The notes: generated by a model from the letters alone, not told the origin. 64,000 nucleotides of DNA from Dehalococcoidia bacterium (GCA_022827095.1 JAJDTP010000021.1:62001-126000); one strand, 5' to 3'; positions 18,782 through 28,251 are shown, counted from the stretch's first letter. Made by a program: numbers and translations.

Positions 18782-20218
18782 ATGGTCCGCGCCCGCACTG
18801 GCACCCCGACCGCACACCGACGACGCCGGCGCCCCCCGGCTAACGATGACGCCGGCGTCGCGCTGGCGGATCCTGTTCCGGCTGACGACGACGCCGACGG
18901 AGGGCAGCCGCATTCCAACGGTTCTCAACCCGGACGCTACGTCGACGTCGCCGAACTCAGCACGATGTCCCACGAGGAGCTCCTCGAACTGGCCCCGGAC
19001 GTGGGGCTCAGGGACGACGGGTCCCTGGCCGATCTGGGCCGGGACGCCCTGCTGAACCGCGTCCGACATTCCGCCGCCAACCGCAACCTGCTGACCGCCT
19101 CCGGCATCCTCGAAGTGATGGACGCCGGGCACGGGCTGTTGCGCTCGTTGCAGTACCCGCCGGTGTCGGGCGACGTGTTCGTGGGGCAGTCGCAGATTCG
19201 CCGGTTCAACCTCAAGACCGGCGACACGGTCACCGGGTTGGTGCGGCCCCCGAAAGAAGGGGAGCGCCGCTACGGCCTCACCCGCGCCACCAGCATCAAC
19301 CTGCTGGACCCGGAGGACCAGAAGCCGGCGTCGCGCCGGATCTTCGAATCGCTAACGCCTATTTTCCCTGACGACCACATCGTCCTCGAACACCCGCAGG
19401 GCGGCCTGTCCTCGCGCATGATCGACCTGTTCGCGCCCATCGGGTTGGGCCAGCGCGGCCTGGTGGTGTCTCCGCCCAAGGCGGGCAAGACGACGGTTTT
19501 GCGCCAAATCGCGGCGGCCATCACCGAGAACCGGCCCGAGGTGACACTGATGGTGGTGCTCATCGGCGAGCGCCCCGAAGAAGTCACCGAGATGCGCCGC
19601 GCGGTCAAGGGCGACGTATTCGCCTCGACCTTCGACGAGTCGGTGGAAGAACAGTGCCGCGTAGCGGAGCTCGCCGTGGAACGCGCCAAGCGCATGACCG
19701 AGACCGGACGCGACGTGGTGATCCTGCTGGACAGCATCACCCGGCTCACCCGCGCCTACAACCTGGCGCTGCCCACCTCCGGGCGCACGCTGTCCGGCGG
19801 TATCGACCCGGCCGCCCTGTATCCGGCCAAGCGGTTCATCGGCGCCGCGCGCAACCTCGAAGAGGGTGGCTCGCTTACCATAATCGCCACTTGCCTCCTC
19901 GACACCGGCAGCCGCATGGACGAGGTGATCTACGAGGAGTTCAAGGGCACCGGCAACATGGAGTTGCACCTGGACCGACGCCTCGCCGATCAGCGCTACT
20001 TCCCGGCCATCGACGTCGTGCGCAGCGGCACCCGGCGGGAAGAACTGCTCTACGACCAGGAAGCCATGCCCCAAATCTGGCTGCTGCGTCGCATGGTGAC
20101 ACTGGCCTCGGGCGGCGACCAGGCCAACATGGGCGACGCCACCAAGCGTGTCCTCGAACGCCTGGCCCGGACTCGCTCCAACGCCGAGTTCCTCACCAAT
20201 TTGACCAAGGACTCGTAG
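18782..20218 (+). CDS. rho: Transcription termination factor Rho
   Basis: An RNA-dependent hexameric ATPase. The 478-residue product has a basic, Asp/Pro-rich N-terminal extension of about 55 residues. The Rho-N domain (ELLELAPDVGL), the RNA-binding cold-shock part (GILEVMDAGHGLLRS) and the P-loop SPPKAGKTT near residue 230 follow. DSITRLTRAYN, SGGIDP and a conserved C-terminus complete it. A strong intrinsic terminator follows. Confidence 0.97.
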   Translation: MVRARTGTPTAHRRRRRPPANDDAGVALADPVPADDDADGGQPHSNGSQPGRYVDVAELSTMSHEELLELAPDVGLRDDGSLADLGRDALLNRVRHSAANRNLLTASGILEVMDAGHGLLRSLQYPPVSGDVFVGQSQIRRFNLKTGDTVTGLVRPPKEGERRYGLTRATSINLLDPEDQKPASRRIFESLTPIFPDDHIVLEHPQGGLSSRMIDLFAPIGLGQRGLVVSPPKAGKTTVLRQIAAAITENRPEVTLMVVLIGERPEEVTEMRRAVKGDVFASTFDESVEEQCRVAELAVERAKRMTETGRDVVILLDSITRLTRAYNLALPTSGRTLSGGIDPAALYPAKRFIGAARNLEEGGSLTIIATCLLDTGSRMDEVIYEEFKGTGNMELHLDRRLADQRYFPAIDVVRSGTRREELLYDQEAMPQIWLLRRMVTLASGGDQANMGDATKRVLERLARTRSNAEFLTNLTKDS

Positions 20219-20246
20219 CTGCGCCGGCCAACAACCGAAAATCCAG

Positions 20247-20276
20247 GAGGCGGGTTTGAAGCCCGCCTCATTTTTG
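20247..20276 (+). terminator. Rho-independent terminator after rho
   Basis: GAGGCGGG and CCCGCCTC form an 8-bp stem around TTTGAAG, followed by CATTTTTG. The 3' end of the convergent surface-protein gene is four bases further. The T-run is only on the plus-strand side. Confidence 0.8.
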
Positions 20277-20279
20277 TTG

Positions 20280-23200
20280 CTACGCGTCAGGGCCCGGATC
20301 GTCTCCGCCGTTTCCGCCTCCGCCTCGGCGCCGCATCACCAGGGCAACCACTGCTCCGGCCACGGCCAGGACGACCACCACCACGACCGCTATCAGCGCG
20401 ATGGCCAGTCCGCTAAGGCCCCCGCCGCTCGATTCCTCTTCAGCCACCGGCCGGTCCCGGGTCTCGCTGTCCCCGGTTGCCACCGCCGCCACAATGGTGG
20501 CGGTCAGGGCACCCTGGTCAACGGTCGGAGGCGGAGGGACCAGCGTGGCAGTGGGCTCCGGGGTCGCCGTGGGTTCCGGCGTCGGTGTCGGCGTCGGTGG
20601 AACCGGCGTCGGAGTGGGCGCCGGGTTCTGTATGATGACCCGTGCGGACGACGTCCCGACGGCGTACTCCAGCGCGGGTGAGATTTTCACGGTCAGCGAA
20701 CCGGAATCACTATCCTGGCTCTCCAATGTCGCTACGGAGTATTCGCACGTGGTGCCGGCGGTTATCACGCACTCGCCGCCGCCGTCGGGTGCGAAGCCTC
20801 CGGCAGTCTCATGGGTCAGTTTGACGGTGACGGTTGCGATATGGGAGAGGATAACGCGGAACGCGGCCGGTTCGCCGGCCATGACGGACACGGTGTCCAG
20901 CGCCGTTTCAATGCGGGCGACCAGTTGCTCGGTGGACCCGGTTGCCGGCCTTGACCATGCGCTCCTCCCCGCGTCATTGATGGCGCGCACCCGCACCTGG
21001 TACTCGGCGCCCTGGGTCAGGTCGGTGATGGTATGACTGGTGCCGGCGCCGGCGTAACCGGCATCGGCGTAAGATCCGCCGCCGGCGACCCGGTACTCAA
21101 CGTCGTATTTGGTAATGGGACTGCCGCCGTCGTCGAACGGTTCTGCCCAGGTTACGGTGAGACCGAAAGGCCCGTCAGCGACAACCGCGGGGGCAGCCGG
21201 AGCCTCGGGGGCGAACGTGGGCGGCACGTAGAGTTCGGGCAGCAGCGTTACGGTTGCCACCACGCCGGGCAACCGGTCGCGGCCCTGGTACACCTGCAGC
21301 GTGGCCGGATAGTCTCGCCGCTCGGCAAAATCCCGGTGGTAGTTCACGGGTATCACAGCGTCGCCTCTGAATTCGCCCGACCCGTCAGAATCGAAGCTGG
21401 ACCTGCCGCCGAACGCCAGGTTGGGCCCGTTGCTGAGCCGCACCGAGTAGCCACCAATGAACCGGTCCAGTCCGGACAACCTTACAGTGATGGGCTGGCC
21501 GATTTTGATCCGGGTCGGGTCGATAGCCAGCTTGCCCGGCGTCACCACAAGGTCCAGGTCCAGCGTCAGGTCGTGCAGGGGATAGTCGTTGATTTTAACC
21601 AGTGGGCGGATACTCTCGCCGCCCTCGGCCCGCGAGGGCACGCGATACTCATAATCCCAGGTTCCGCTGGACGTGTAGATGGTCGTTGCAATGCGCCCGT
21701 TGACCTCCACCGTAATGGATGGGGGGTCATAATAACTCCGTTCCGCCGGGAAGTTCGTGCCCCGGAAAACGATGTAATCGCCGGGGGACACCTCGCCGTC
21801 GTCGGGGTCAACGGTCAACGTGGGCTTGGTGACCTTGACGGTGGCTGAGGCCGTGACGCCAGCGCTGTCCGTAATCTCCAGCTTTTCCTCGCCGTCGGAA
21901 TCCAGCAGCTTGCTGATGAGGTCGCTGTTGATGTCGCCGTTTTCGTTGACCAGGACCACCGCCGACAGGAAACGGCCGCCCCGGATCACTTCAGGGCAGT
22001 CGTTGCGAGAACGGACATCGTCCTGTCCTTCATCCAGGAAGGCCAGCCGGATACCGCCCAGCGTCACCTCGCAGACTTCATTGCCAGCCAGATCGTTGGA
22101 GCGGACGGTGAACCGTTCGCCCAGGCCAAGGCCGCTGTCGGGAGTAACCGACAGATCGGCGTCCCTGATGGTGATGTTGACGGTAACCAGTTCGGAATTA
22201 CCGGACAGCCGCACCGCGATGGTGACCCGGCCGCTGTGCCGGGGCGGCAGGGTGACGCGCAGGGTATCGCCTGATTGGTTCCATTGACTGGTGGATTGAC
22301 CGGCGACCAGAACGTCCTGCACGCGGGAACCGCTCCCGCCCACGAGGCGGAGCGTGACCTCGCCGCCGGGGGATACTTCGGAACTGCCCGCCACCTCCAG
22401 GCCGGCCGTTATTATGACCGGCAGAGAAGTGATGTTGAAGACGCCGCCGCCATCCCGCGCACAAATCTGATGCCTGCCAGCGGATCGAAACAGACTCGAA
22501 CCGACCTCCACCTCAGCCCGGAAGCGGTGGTTGGAACCCACGTCGGCGGAACCGATGCGCGTCCAACTGCCCCCGCCGGCAGTTGGACAGTCCGCGGAGC
22601 CGTCGTTGCGCACAGCGTAAAGGTCAACGGTAAGACCGTCGCTGAAACCCAACCCGTCAAGCCGTATGGTTTCGCCGTATCCGACCTCATCGTCGCCGTC
22701 CACTTCCAGGGTCGCATTCACGCCAATCACATCATCGAATGGCTCTCCGTCCTCCCATTGAATAGTCACTTCATAGGGATCGTCGGAATCAGCAGGCACG
22801 TTGGGCAGCCTCAAATTGTTGAGCTCGATGGTCACCGGAAAGCCGGTTTCGTCGCAAACGTCATCGTCCGAGCCGGCTTCCCAACCGCCACAGCCCGGCA
22901 GGACGATTTCATGGGGTTCGTCGTCGTTCCGGTTGACTTCGGCCCAACGCAGTTCGTATCTCCGCGCCGCACGCAGTGAGATATCATCCTCATCGTACCC
23001 GGAAGGGATAGTAACCTCCTCCGAGAGGGTGATGGTGATTTCGTCGCGCAAGTGGCCGACGCTAGTGGGGTCGCAGTCCCTCGTCGGCCCGAACCGCAGG
23101 GTAAGGTCAACGGTCGACCCCGGAGTTTTATCGTCTTCGTCCTGGTCAATTTCAAGGGTTGAGCAGGGAGTAGTGTCGCTCTCGGTCTGGGCCGTGACGG

Positions 23201-23954
23201 ATTCGGACCAATCGCCAACCCCTTCGTCGTTTCGAGCGCGCACTTGCACCTGGTAGCCAGTATCGGGCTGGAGGTTGGAGATGGTGATCGAAGTGCTGGA
23301 GACATTGGAGGCCCCGCTAATGATGCCGGCGCGATATTGCACGTCGTAACCACTGATGGCAGGTCGGCCGGTGTTTTCGGGGGCAGTCCAGCGTACTTCC
23401 AGCGTAGTATCGCCGTCGGTACTCGCAGTGCTGACGGTTGGGGCGTCCGGCTTGCCCGGCGGCTCGTCCACGTCGGTTACTTCAATCGTAACTTCAGCAG
23501 TGTCATCAATATGGCTGTCCGAGTTGCCATCTGCGTCTTTGAAGTCTATGACTTGAACTTGCACTCGGTATGTTGGTTTGGTTTCGTGGTCCAAGACCGT
23601 GTCTGTGCCGACGGAAATTTGACCTGTTGTTTGGTTGATCTCAAAACTTTCTTTGTCAGCCCCGTCGAGTTGATAAGTGGCGTCGTCTTCAGCATGGTTA
23701 GCCGTTATCGGCGCTCCCACGTTGGTATTGGGAAGGCTGTTCTCCGGCACTATCCGAGTTGCGGTTTGATCGGAGAACATTGGGTTTTGATTGGCTTGAC
23801 CCGCCGGCGCCGCTCTCGCCGGTTCGGCGCCAATGGCCAAGATCGCCAGTGCCAGCAGCGCGCAAATGCCCAGGGCCAACGCCGGCCAGCGCCGCCCGAG
23901 GGCCGCGGCCACAGTTCCGGCGCTGTAGATAGTGGGGTGCGTGGTGCTCCGCAT
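20280..23954 (-). CDS. Large secreted/surface protein with cadherin-like and fibronectin III domains
   Basis: A 1224-residue exported protein. An N-terminal hydrophobic segment (about residues 28-48, ending AEPARA) looks like a signal sequence. A cadherin-like repeat follows (MFSDQTATRIVPENSLPNT with VLDHE, about 60-150), then a fibronectin III domain (about 155-250). Long beta-rich regions make up the middle. A second fibronectin III domain is near 990-1080 and a Pro/Thr-rich stalk near 1130-1160. A C-terminal transmembrane helix with an RRRGGGG tail ends the protein, so it is anchored with the bulk outside. ATG 23954 is chosen because AAGGAG lies five bases upstream; the frame opens 57 bp earlier without a site. 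It probably mediates adhesion; the ligand is unknown. Confidence 0.85.
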   Translation of the reverse strand: MRSTTHPTIYSAGTVAAALGRRWPALALGICALLALAILAIGAEPARAAPAGQANQNPMFSDQTATRIVPENSLPNTNVGAPITANHAEDDATYQLDGADKESFEINQTTGQISVGTDTVLDHETKPTYRVQVQVIDFKDADGNSDSHIDDTAEVTIEVTDVDEPPGKPDAPTVSTASTDGDTTLEVRWTAPENTGRPAISGYDVQYRAGIISGASNVSSTSITISNLQPDTGYQVQVRARNDEGVGDWSESVTAQTESDTTPCSTLEIDQDEDDKTPGSTVDLTLRFGPTRDCDPTSVGHLRDEITITLSEEVTIPSGYDEDDISLRAARRYELRWAEVNRNDDEPHEIVLPGCGGWEAGSDDDVCDETGFPVTIELNNLRLPNVPADSDDPYEVTIQWEDGEPFDDVIGVNATLEVDGDDEVGYGETIRLDGLGFSDGLTVDLYAVRNDGSADCPTAGGGSWTRIGSADVGSNHRFRAEVEVGSSLFRSAGRHQICARDGGGVFNITSLPVIITAGLEVAGSSEVSPGGEVTLRLVGGSGSRVQDVLVAGQSTSQWNQSGDTLRVTLPPRHSGRVTIAVRLSGNSELVTVNITIRDADLSVTPDSGLGLGERFTVRSNDLAGNEVCEVTLGGIRLAFLDEGQDDVRSRNDCPEVIRGGRFLSAVVLVNENGDINSDLISKLLDSDGEEKLEITDSAGVTASATVKVTKPTLTVDPDDGEVSPGDYIVFRGTNFPAERSYYDPPSITVEVNGRIATTIYTSSGTWDYEYRVPSRAEGGESIRPLVKINDYPLHDLTLDLDLVVTPGKLAIDPTRIKIGQPITVRLSGLDRFIGGYSVRLSNGPNLAFGGRSSFDSDGSGEFRGDAVIPVNYHRDFAERRDYPATLQVYQGRDRLPGVVATVTLLPELYVPPTFAPEAPAAPAVVADGPFGLTVTWAEPFDDGGSPITKYDVEYRVAGGGSYADAGYAGAGTSHTITDLTQGAEYQVRVRAINDAGRSAWSRPATGSTEQLVARIETALDTVSVMAGEPAAFRVILSHIATVTVKLTHETAGGFAPDGGGECVITAGTTCEYSVATLESQDSDSGSLTVKISPALEYAVGTSSARVIIQNPAPTPTPVPPTPTPTPEPTATPEPTATLVPPPPTVDQGALTATIVAAVATGDSETRDRPVAEEESSGGGLSGLAIALIAVVVVVVLAVAGAVVALVMRRRGGGGNGGDDPGPDA

Positions 23955-24054
23955 ACCGCTCCTTGCCATTTTCCAGAGGTGAGTTCTCAGTCGCTCGTCA
24001 TCGCGGGTCAATCGTCGTACGTCAAATATATGATATACCGTGCTGACTCAGGTA

Positions 24055-24083
24055 TGACGACGGCCGGAAATCGGCTTTATAAT
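24055..24083 (+). promoter_or_regulatory. Candidate promoter of the Uma2-two-component cluster
   Basis: ATGACG at 24055-24060, 17 bp, TATAAT at 24078-24083, 26 bp ahead of the first Uma2 start. Confidence 0.5.
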
Positions 24084-24109
24084 AGTTTACATACGAGGAA
24101 CGAGCGTTT

Positions 24110-24718
24110 ATGACCACGCCAACGAAACCGCACACCGGGATGCGGGTATCCGTCGCCGAGTTCCTGGAGCTGGAGCTCCCCGAACCGGACCACAAGCTCA
24201 AGATGGAGCTGGACGACGGAGTGCTCTACATCATGCCCAGACCCAGGCTAAGACACCAGTCGGCCCAAAATGAGCTGATTTATTTTTTTAGAAGCCATTT
24301 CCGCGCTTTTGCAGAACCGCCCGGCGAGGTGTACGCGGACTTCGTCCTAGCCCTGCCCGCGGAATTACCTCGGCTTTTCGTACCTGACCTGTCCATCGTG
24401 CTGCGCGACAGCGAGGCAGTCGTAAGTGACCGGATGATAGAAGGCGCGCCGGACATCGTGATGGAAATTCTCTCCACCGACCGTAACCGTGACCTGGTAC
24501 GCAAGCGTCAGGTGTACGCCGAGGCCGGCATCCCGGAATACTGGATCTTTGACTGGCTCAACGACACGGCGTTGCAAGTGGAATTGCGCGACGGCCAGTA
24601 TGTGGAGCGGGCCGTGCTGACCGCCGACGATATGCTGACCACGCCCCTGCTGCCCGGCCTAGCCATCCCTTTGGCCGACGTGTTCCGACGCCCCGGGCAG
24701 CCGGCGCAGAGCCCTTGA
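24110..24718 (+). CDS. Uma2 family endonuclease-like protein, copy 1
   Basis: A 202-residue Uma2 (DUF820) protein, a PD-(D/E)xK-fold group predicted to be nucleases but mostly uncharacterised. Typical elements: LELELPEPDHKLKMELDDGVLY, FVPDLSIVL, PDIVMEILSTDRNRDLVRKRQVYAEAG with the acidic and Lys residues, and IPEYWIFD. The next gene is a near-identical tandem copy. GAGGAACG precedes the ATG. Confidence 0.88.
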   Translation: MTTPTKPHTGMRVSVAEFLELELPEPDHKLKMELDDGVLYIMPRPRLRHQSAQNELIYFFRSHFRAFAEPPGEVYADFVLALPAELPRLFVPDLSIVLRDSEAVVSDRMIEGAPDIVMEILSTDRNRDLVRKRQVYAEAGIPEYWIFDWLNDTALQVELRDGQYVERAVLTADDMLTTPLLPGLAIPLADVFRRPGQPAQSP

Positions 24719-24740
24719 CCGGACACTGACCCGTGGATGG

Positions 24741-25349
24741 ATGACCATGACCACGCCAACGAAACCGCACACCGGGATGCGCGTATCCGTCGCCGAGTTC
24801 CTGGAGCTGGAGCTCCCTGAACCGGATGACAAGCTCAAGATGGAGCTGGACGACGGAGTGCTCTACATCATGCCCAGACCCCGTTTGAGACATCAGTCGG
24901 CCCTGGTTGTGCTGACATACTATTTTGAAAGCCACTTCAGGGGCTTTGCCGAGCCTCCAGGGCAACTTTTTCTCGACTTTGTCGTAGCGTTGCCAGCGGA
25001 ATTGCCCCGGCTTTTCGTGCCTGACCTGTCCATCGTGCTACGCGGCAGCGAGGCGGTCGCGGGTGACCGGATGATAGAAGGCGCGCCGGACATCGTGATC
25101 GAGATCCTCTCCACCGACCGGAACCGCGACCTAGTGCGGAAGCGCCAAGTGTACGAGGAAGCCGGCATCCCGGAATATTGGATAATGGACGATCTCAACC
25201 AAACCGCATTACAACTGGAATTGCGGGCCGGGCTGTACGTGGAACGAGCAGTCTTGACGGCTGACGATACGCTGACCACGCCCTTCTTGCCCGGACTGGC
25301 CATCCCTCTGGCCGGCGTGTTCCGACGCCCCGGGCAGCCGGCACGGTAA
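24741..25349 (+). CDS. Uma2 family endonuclease-like protein, copy 2
   Basis: A tandem duplicate of the previous gene, 22 bp downstream. It is nearly identical over the N-terminal 60 residues and shares most of the core (PDIVIEILSTDRNRDLVRKRQVYEEAG and IPEYWIMD). It starts MTMTTPTKPHTG; the third codon (ATG 24747) aligns with the start of copy 1 and could be the true initiator. It keeps all presumed active-site residues, so nothing suggests it is dead. A response regulator follows after 12 bp. Confidence 0.87.
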   Translation: MTMTTPTKPHTGMRVSVAEFLELELPEPDDKLKMELDDGVLYIMPRPRLRHQSALVVLTYYFESHFRGFAEPPGQLFLDFVVALPAELPRLFVPDLSIVLRGSEAVAGDRMIEGAPDIVIEILSTDRNRDLVRKRQVYEEAGIPEYWIMDDLNQTALQLELRAGLYVERAVLTADDTLTTPFLPGLAIPLAGVFRRPGQPAR

Positions 25350-25361
25350 CCCGAGGGTGCC

Positions 25362-26144
25362 ATGTCCCCGCGCGCCGGCAACATACTCATCGTCGACGAC
25401 GAAGCCGCATCCGCTATCGTCCGGGCCGTGTGCCGCCGCTTGGAGGACGAGGGCTGGAGCACGACGGTCGTCGGCAAGGACGAGCACGGCTCAACCGACG
25501 ATATGATGTGGGCCGCGTTGGACGCCATCGAACGACAACTGCCGGACGGCGTGATCCTGGATGTCCGGCTCGGCGAGTACCGCGACGACCAGTTCAAGGG
25601 CCTGGACATCCTGAAGCGCATCGTTGGGCAACACCCCCGACTGCCCATGCTCATGTTCACCCAGTACAGCCAGGGCGTCGAGCGCGACACCGTGGCCCGC
25701 AGCGCACTCCAGGTCGAGGCGCCCGTGGAGTTCATCGACAAGCTCGCCTCCCCGGAGGAGGTGGCGCTGCGCATCCGCCGCCTGGTAGGAGCCGAGCCCC
25801 GATCAATCGCTGTGGGTAGCCGCATCATCATCGATGGGGACGCACGTTCCGTGTTGGTGCGCGATGAAAACGGCCAGGCTGCGCCGGTGACGGACGTCTC
25901 CGGACGCCGGTTCGATATCCTGCGGGAACTGGCCGAAGCCTGGTATCGCAGCCCCGGGAATATGGTCCCCTTCGACCGGTTGGAGCGCTACCTGGAAGGC
26001 GACGACACGCGCGCCTCATTGCGGGTTCGCGTGCGTGAGATCAAGGTGTCCCTGGGGCGGGCCTTGGGCGTGTCGTTGGGCGCAAACGATTTCATCGTCA
26101 GCGTGCGTGACCGCGGCTACCGGCTCCTGCCCCCGCGCGAGTAG
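25362..26144 (+). CDS. Response regulator with winged-helix DNA-binding domain
   Basis: A 260-residue OmpR-type regulator. The receiver (about residues 1-125) has the acidic pair in ILIVDDEAAS, the phospho-Asp in DGVILDVRLGE and the Lys in EFIDKLAS. The C-terminal half (about 150-260) reads like a winged helix: GRRFDILRELAEAW, LERYLEGDD, RVRVREIKVSLGRALG, and NDFIVSVRDRGYRLLPP. It differs from standard OmpR in length and linker. A histidine kinase follows after 9 bp, so they form a two-component pair. Confidence 0.87.
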   Translation: MSPRAGNILIVDDEAASAIVRAVCRRLEDEGWSTTVVGKDEHGSTDDMMWAALDAIERQLPDGVILDVRLGEYRDDQFKGLDILKRIVGQHPRLPMLMFTQYSQGVERDTVARSALQVEAPVEFIDKLASPEEVALRIRRLVGAEPRSIAVGSRIIIDGDARSVLVRDENGQAAPVTDVSGRRFDILRELAEAWYRSPGNMVPFDRLERYLEGDDTRASLRVRVREIKVSLGRALGVSLGANDFIVSVRDRGYRLLPPRE

Positions 26145-26153
26145 AGTGACCCC

Positions 26154-27137
26154 ATGGCGGTTCTGACGCGACGACGGCTCTCCTTCCACCCGTGGCCCGC
26201 CCTGGTCGGCATTTCGTTGGCCGTTTTGGGGTTGGGGCTGATGATCGCTTCGGTGTTCCTCCCGCCGGCCAGGATGTTCCCGCAGCTCTGGGCCATAGAA
26301 CCGCTCTCCTACATCGGCATCGCCGGTGTTGTGTTCGGCTTGGCCGTCGCTGTGAGCGTCTATGTGGTTTCCAGCATGCGGCACCGTCACGCCAACGGTC
26401 TCAACGGCGCGGATGACTGGAGCAAGCTGACCGAGCAGCACTTCGAGACCTTCCAGCACGACCTGGGCCGGCCCATGCGCCGCATCCTGGGCAAGTGCCG
26501 CGAGGTCCGCGGCGTGCTGGCCGCCACCGGAGAGGACGTATCGGCCGTGATCCACGAACTGCTGGACGAGATCGAGGAGCAGGCGCCGTCCTTCCGACTC
26601 ATGATGGGAAACATCCAGGTCATGATCAACCTGGAAACCCCGGAGGCGCCCATAGAACGCTATCCCGTGGAACCCTCCGCCGTGGTCAGCCGCATCGTGG
26701 AGCGCTACACCGGTCAGGCCGCCGAGCAGGGCAAGGATATCGCCTGGTGGTCGGAACCTGAGGATTTTGGCCTCGTCTATTCCGACGCAGCCGCCCTGGA
26801 GCACATCATCGCCAACCTGGTGGATAACGCGCTCCGTTACGGCGGTGACTATATCGAAATCACGGTCACCCGCGATTCCTACAACTTTCAGGTGCGCGTG
26901 GCCGATGACGGGCTCGGTATTCCGGTTCATTATCGAGCGCACCTCTTCGACCGTGGATGGACGCCGCAATTGGGCCGCAGCGAAGAAAAGACCTCGTCCG
27001 GCCTCGGCTTGTACATCAGCCGAACCTTGGCCCTCCGGTACGGTGGGGACCTCACCGTGGAGTCGACGCCGGCGACGGCAGACGGACCGCACACGGTGTT
27101 CACGTTGACGCTTCCCGTCGGCGCTCCCGACGCCTGA
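26154..27137 (+). CDS. Membrane sensor histidine kinase
   Basis: A 327-residue kinase with two N-terminal transmembrane helices (about residues 17-40 and 48-70) and almost no periplasmic domain. The H-box is atypical: FQHDLGRPMRRI near residue 100. The catalytic domain is standard: NLVDNALRYGG (N box), VADDGLGIP (G1), SGLGLYISR (G2) and a C-terminal TLTLPVG. It should phosphorylate the upstream regulator. The small sensor region suggests it senses the membrane or a partner protein; the Pro/Thr-stalk protein encoded next is a candidate partner, by inference. Confidence 0.88.
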   Translation: MAVLTRRRLSFHPWPALVGISLAVLGLGLMIASVFLPPARMFPQLWAIEPLSYIGIAGVVFGLAVAVSVYVVSSMRHRHANGLNGADDWSKLTEQHFETFQHDLGRPMRRILGKCREVRGVLAATGEDVSAVIHELLDEIEEQAPSFRLMMGNIQVMINLETPEAPIERYPVEPSAVVSRIVERYTGQAAEQGKDIAWWSEPEDFGLVYSDAAALEHIIANLVDNALRYGGDYIEITVTRDSYNFQVRVADDGLGIPVHYRAHLFDRGWTPQLGRSEEKTSSGLGLYISRTLALRYGGDLTVESTPATADGPHTVFTLTLPVGAPDA

Positions 27138-27168
27138 CGGCGCCCTTTCCGGTTCGGAACGTCGTACG

Positions 27169-28014
27169 TTGCGGCAGCAGATCGTAGCCGTCACCGCCGC
27201 AGTCCTGCTGGTGGCCTTGTTCCTTGCGCTTTGGCTATCGAATTTGCCGGGTCTGCCTGCCGTTCCGTACCGCTCGGAGCGGCCTCAGCCCACCATTGCT
27301 CCGACCCAGGTCCCGCCCACGGCCGTGGTCGTGATCGCGACGCCCACCCCGTCACCCACTCCGTCCCCTACTCCCACTGTCCCGCCGACGCCTACTACGG
27401 CTCCCACGCCGGTCCCCACGGCTACGCCGAGGCCCACCGCGACCCGGCCCCCACCCACGCCCACGCCGCGACCACATTTCCTGCAGGTACACGAACCAGC
27501 GGATATGGCGATCATCTACGGCCCACCGGTGACGGTCGTTTCGGGATCCACGCTGCCCTGGTCAATCGTTGAGCTCATCTATTCCAGCAGCGCATTTCCC
27601 GAGCGAGACGTCCGGGTTCAAGCGGACGCCGCCGGAAACTATGCCGGCACGGTGCCGTTGTACGAAGGGATAAACGTGATCGAGGTGATCGGGTACCACG
27701 GCTCATCCTCACAGCAGCAACGCCAGTTCCTCCAGGTCAACTACGAGGGCTCCCAGGCAGAACTGACCTTGACCATTACGGATCCACCTGACGGGTCTAC
27801 GGTAACCAACCGCCTCCTGACCGTGACCGGGTTTACGGCGCCGGACGCCGAGGTCGTGGTCAGCGGCCTGATACCAGCGCCGCCCGATCCTACCGGTCAA
27901 TGGATGGCCAGCCTGCTGCTTCAGCCTGGCGTGAACGCCATCCGGGTGGTGGCGTCCCGGGGTGAAGAAGCAACTGAAGCGGCCATCACTGTCACGTACC
28001 AACCCGATCCGTGA
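27169..28014 (+). CDS. Membrane-anchored Pro/Thr-stalk protein with Ig-like domains
   Basis: A 281-residue protein with one N-terminal transmembrane helix, a Pro/Thr-rich stalk of about 60 residues (TPTPSPTPSPTP type) and two beta-sandwich repeats after residue 105. Each repeat has a VTVxGxTxPxAxVxV strand pattern and an N-x-I-x-V-x-A end, as in bacterial Ig-like or glucodextranase-B modules. It starts with TTG at 27169, the only start that keeps the hydrophobic helix. The stalk resembles that of the giant surface protein. It lies directly after the kinase gene, so it may be part of the same operon. Role unknown. Confidence 0.7.
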   Translation: MRQQIVAVTAAVLLVALFLALWLSNLPGLPAVPYRSERPQPTIAPTQVPPTAVVVIATPTPSPTPSPTPTVPPTPTTAPTPVPTATPRPTATRPPPTPTPRPHFLQVHEPADMAIIYGPPVTVVSGSTLPWSIVELIYSSSAFPERDVRVQADAAGNYAGTVPLYEGINVIEVIGYHGSSSQQQRQFLQVNYEGSQAELTLTITDPPDGSTVTNRLLTVTGFTAPDAEVVVSGLIPAPPDPTGQWMASLLLQPGVNAIRVVASRGEEATEAAITVTYQPDP

Positions 28015-28071
28015 CCCGGCCTCCGGCAAGTCGGCTGTCCCGGTCCGTCGCGCCCGCCCGAGCGCAAACCG

Positions 28072-28211
28072 GCTCACACGTACCCAGTTTCGCAGGAACT
28101 GTCATTGCGAGCGCAGCGCGACAATCTCGCCAGGGCAACGGACGCCGCCGCGGGAACGAGATCGCCACGTCGCTGCGCTCCTCGCGATGACAGACCGGGT
28201 ACGCGTGAGCG
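28072..28211. repeat. MITE-like palindromic repeat, copy C
   Basis: Bounded by GCTCACACGTACCC and GGGTACGCGTGAGC; inner arms GTCATTGCGAGCG and GCTCCTCGCGATGAC. It is the best-preserved copy with copy B. It stands between the stalk-protein gene and dnaG, with its right end about 30 bp before the dnaG promoter. Confidence 0.9.
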
Positions 28212-28242
28212 CAATCCGGAGGTGCGCCAATCGAAGGTTTTG

Positions 28243-28251
28243 TGGTAAAAT
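28243..28251 (+). promoter_or_regulatory. Extended -10 promoter for dnaG-rpoD
   Basis: TGGTAAAAT, an extended -10, 39 bp ahead of the dnaG ATG. A second TGTGGTAAT lies closer to the start. No -35 is evident. Confidence 0.4.

Noticed and set aside
26016-27194. A 392-codon open frame opposite the regulator-kinase genes.
   Set aside because: Antisense shadow; it crosses two confirmed genes and has no ribosome binding site or domain.
27340-27480. C/A-rich tandem-looking DNA considered as a repeat array or CRISPR-like unit.
   Set aside because: It encodes the Thr-Pro stalk of a membrane protein; the repetition is at the protein level.
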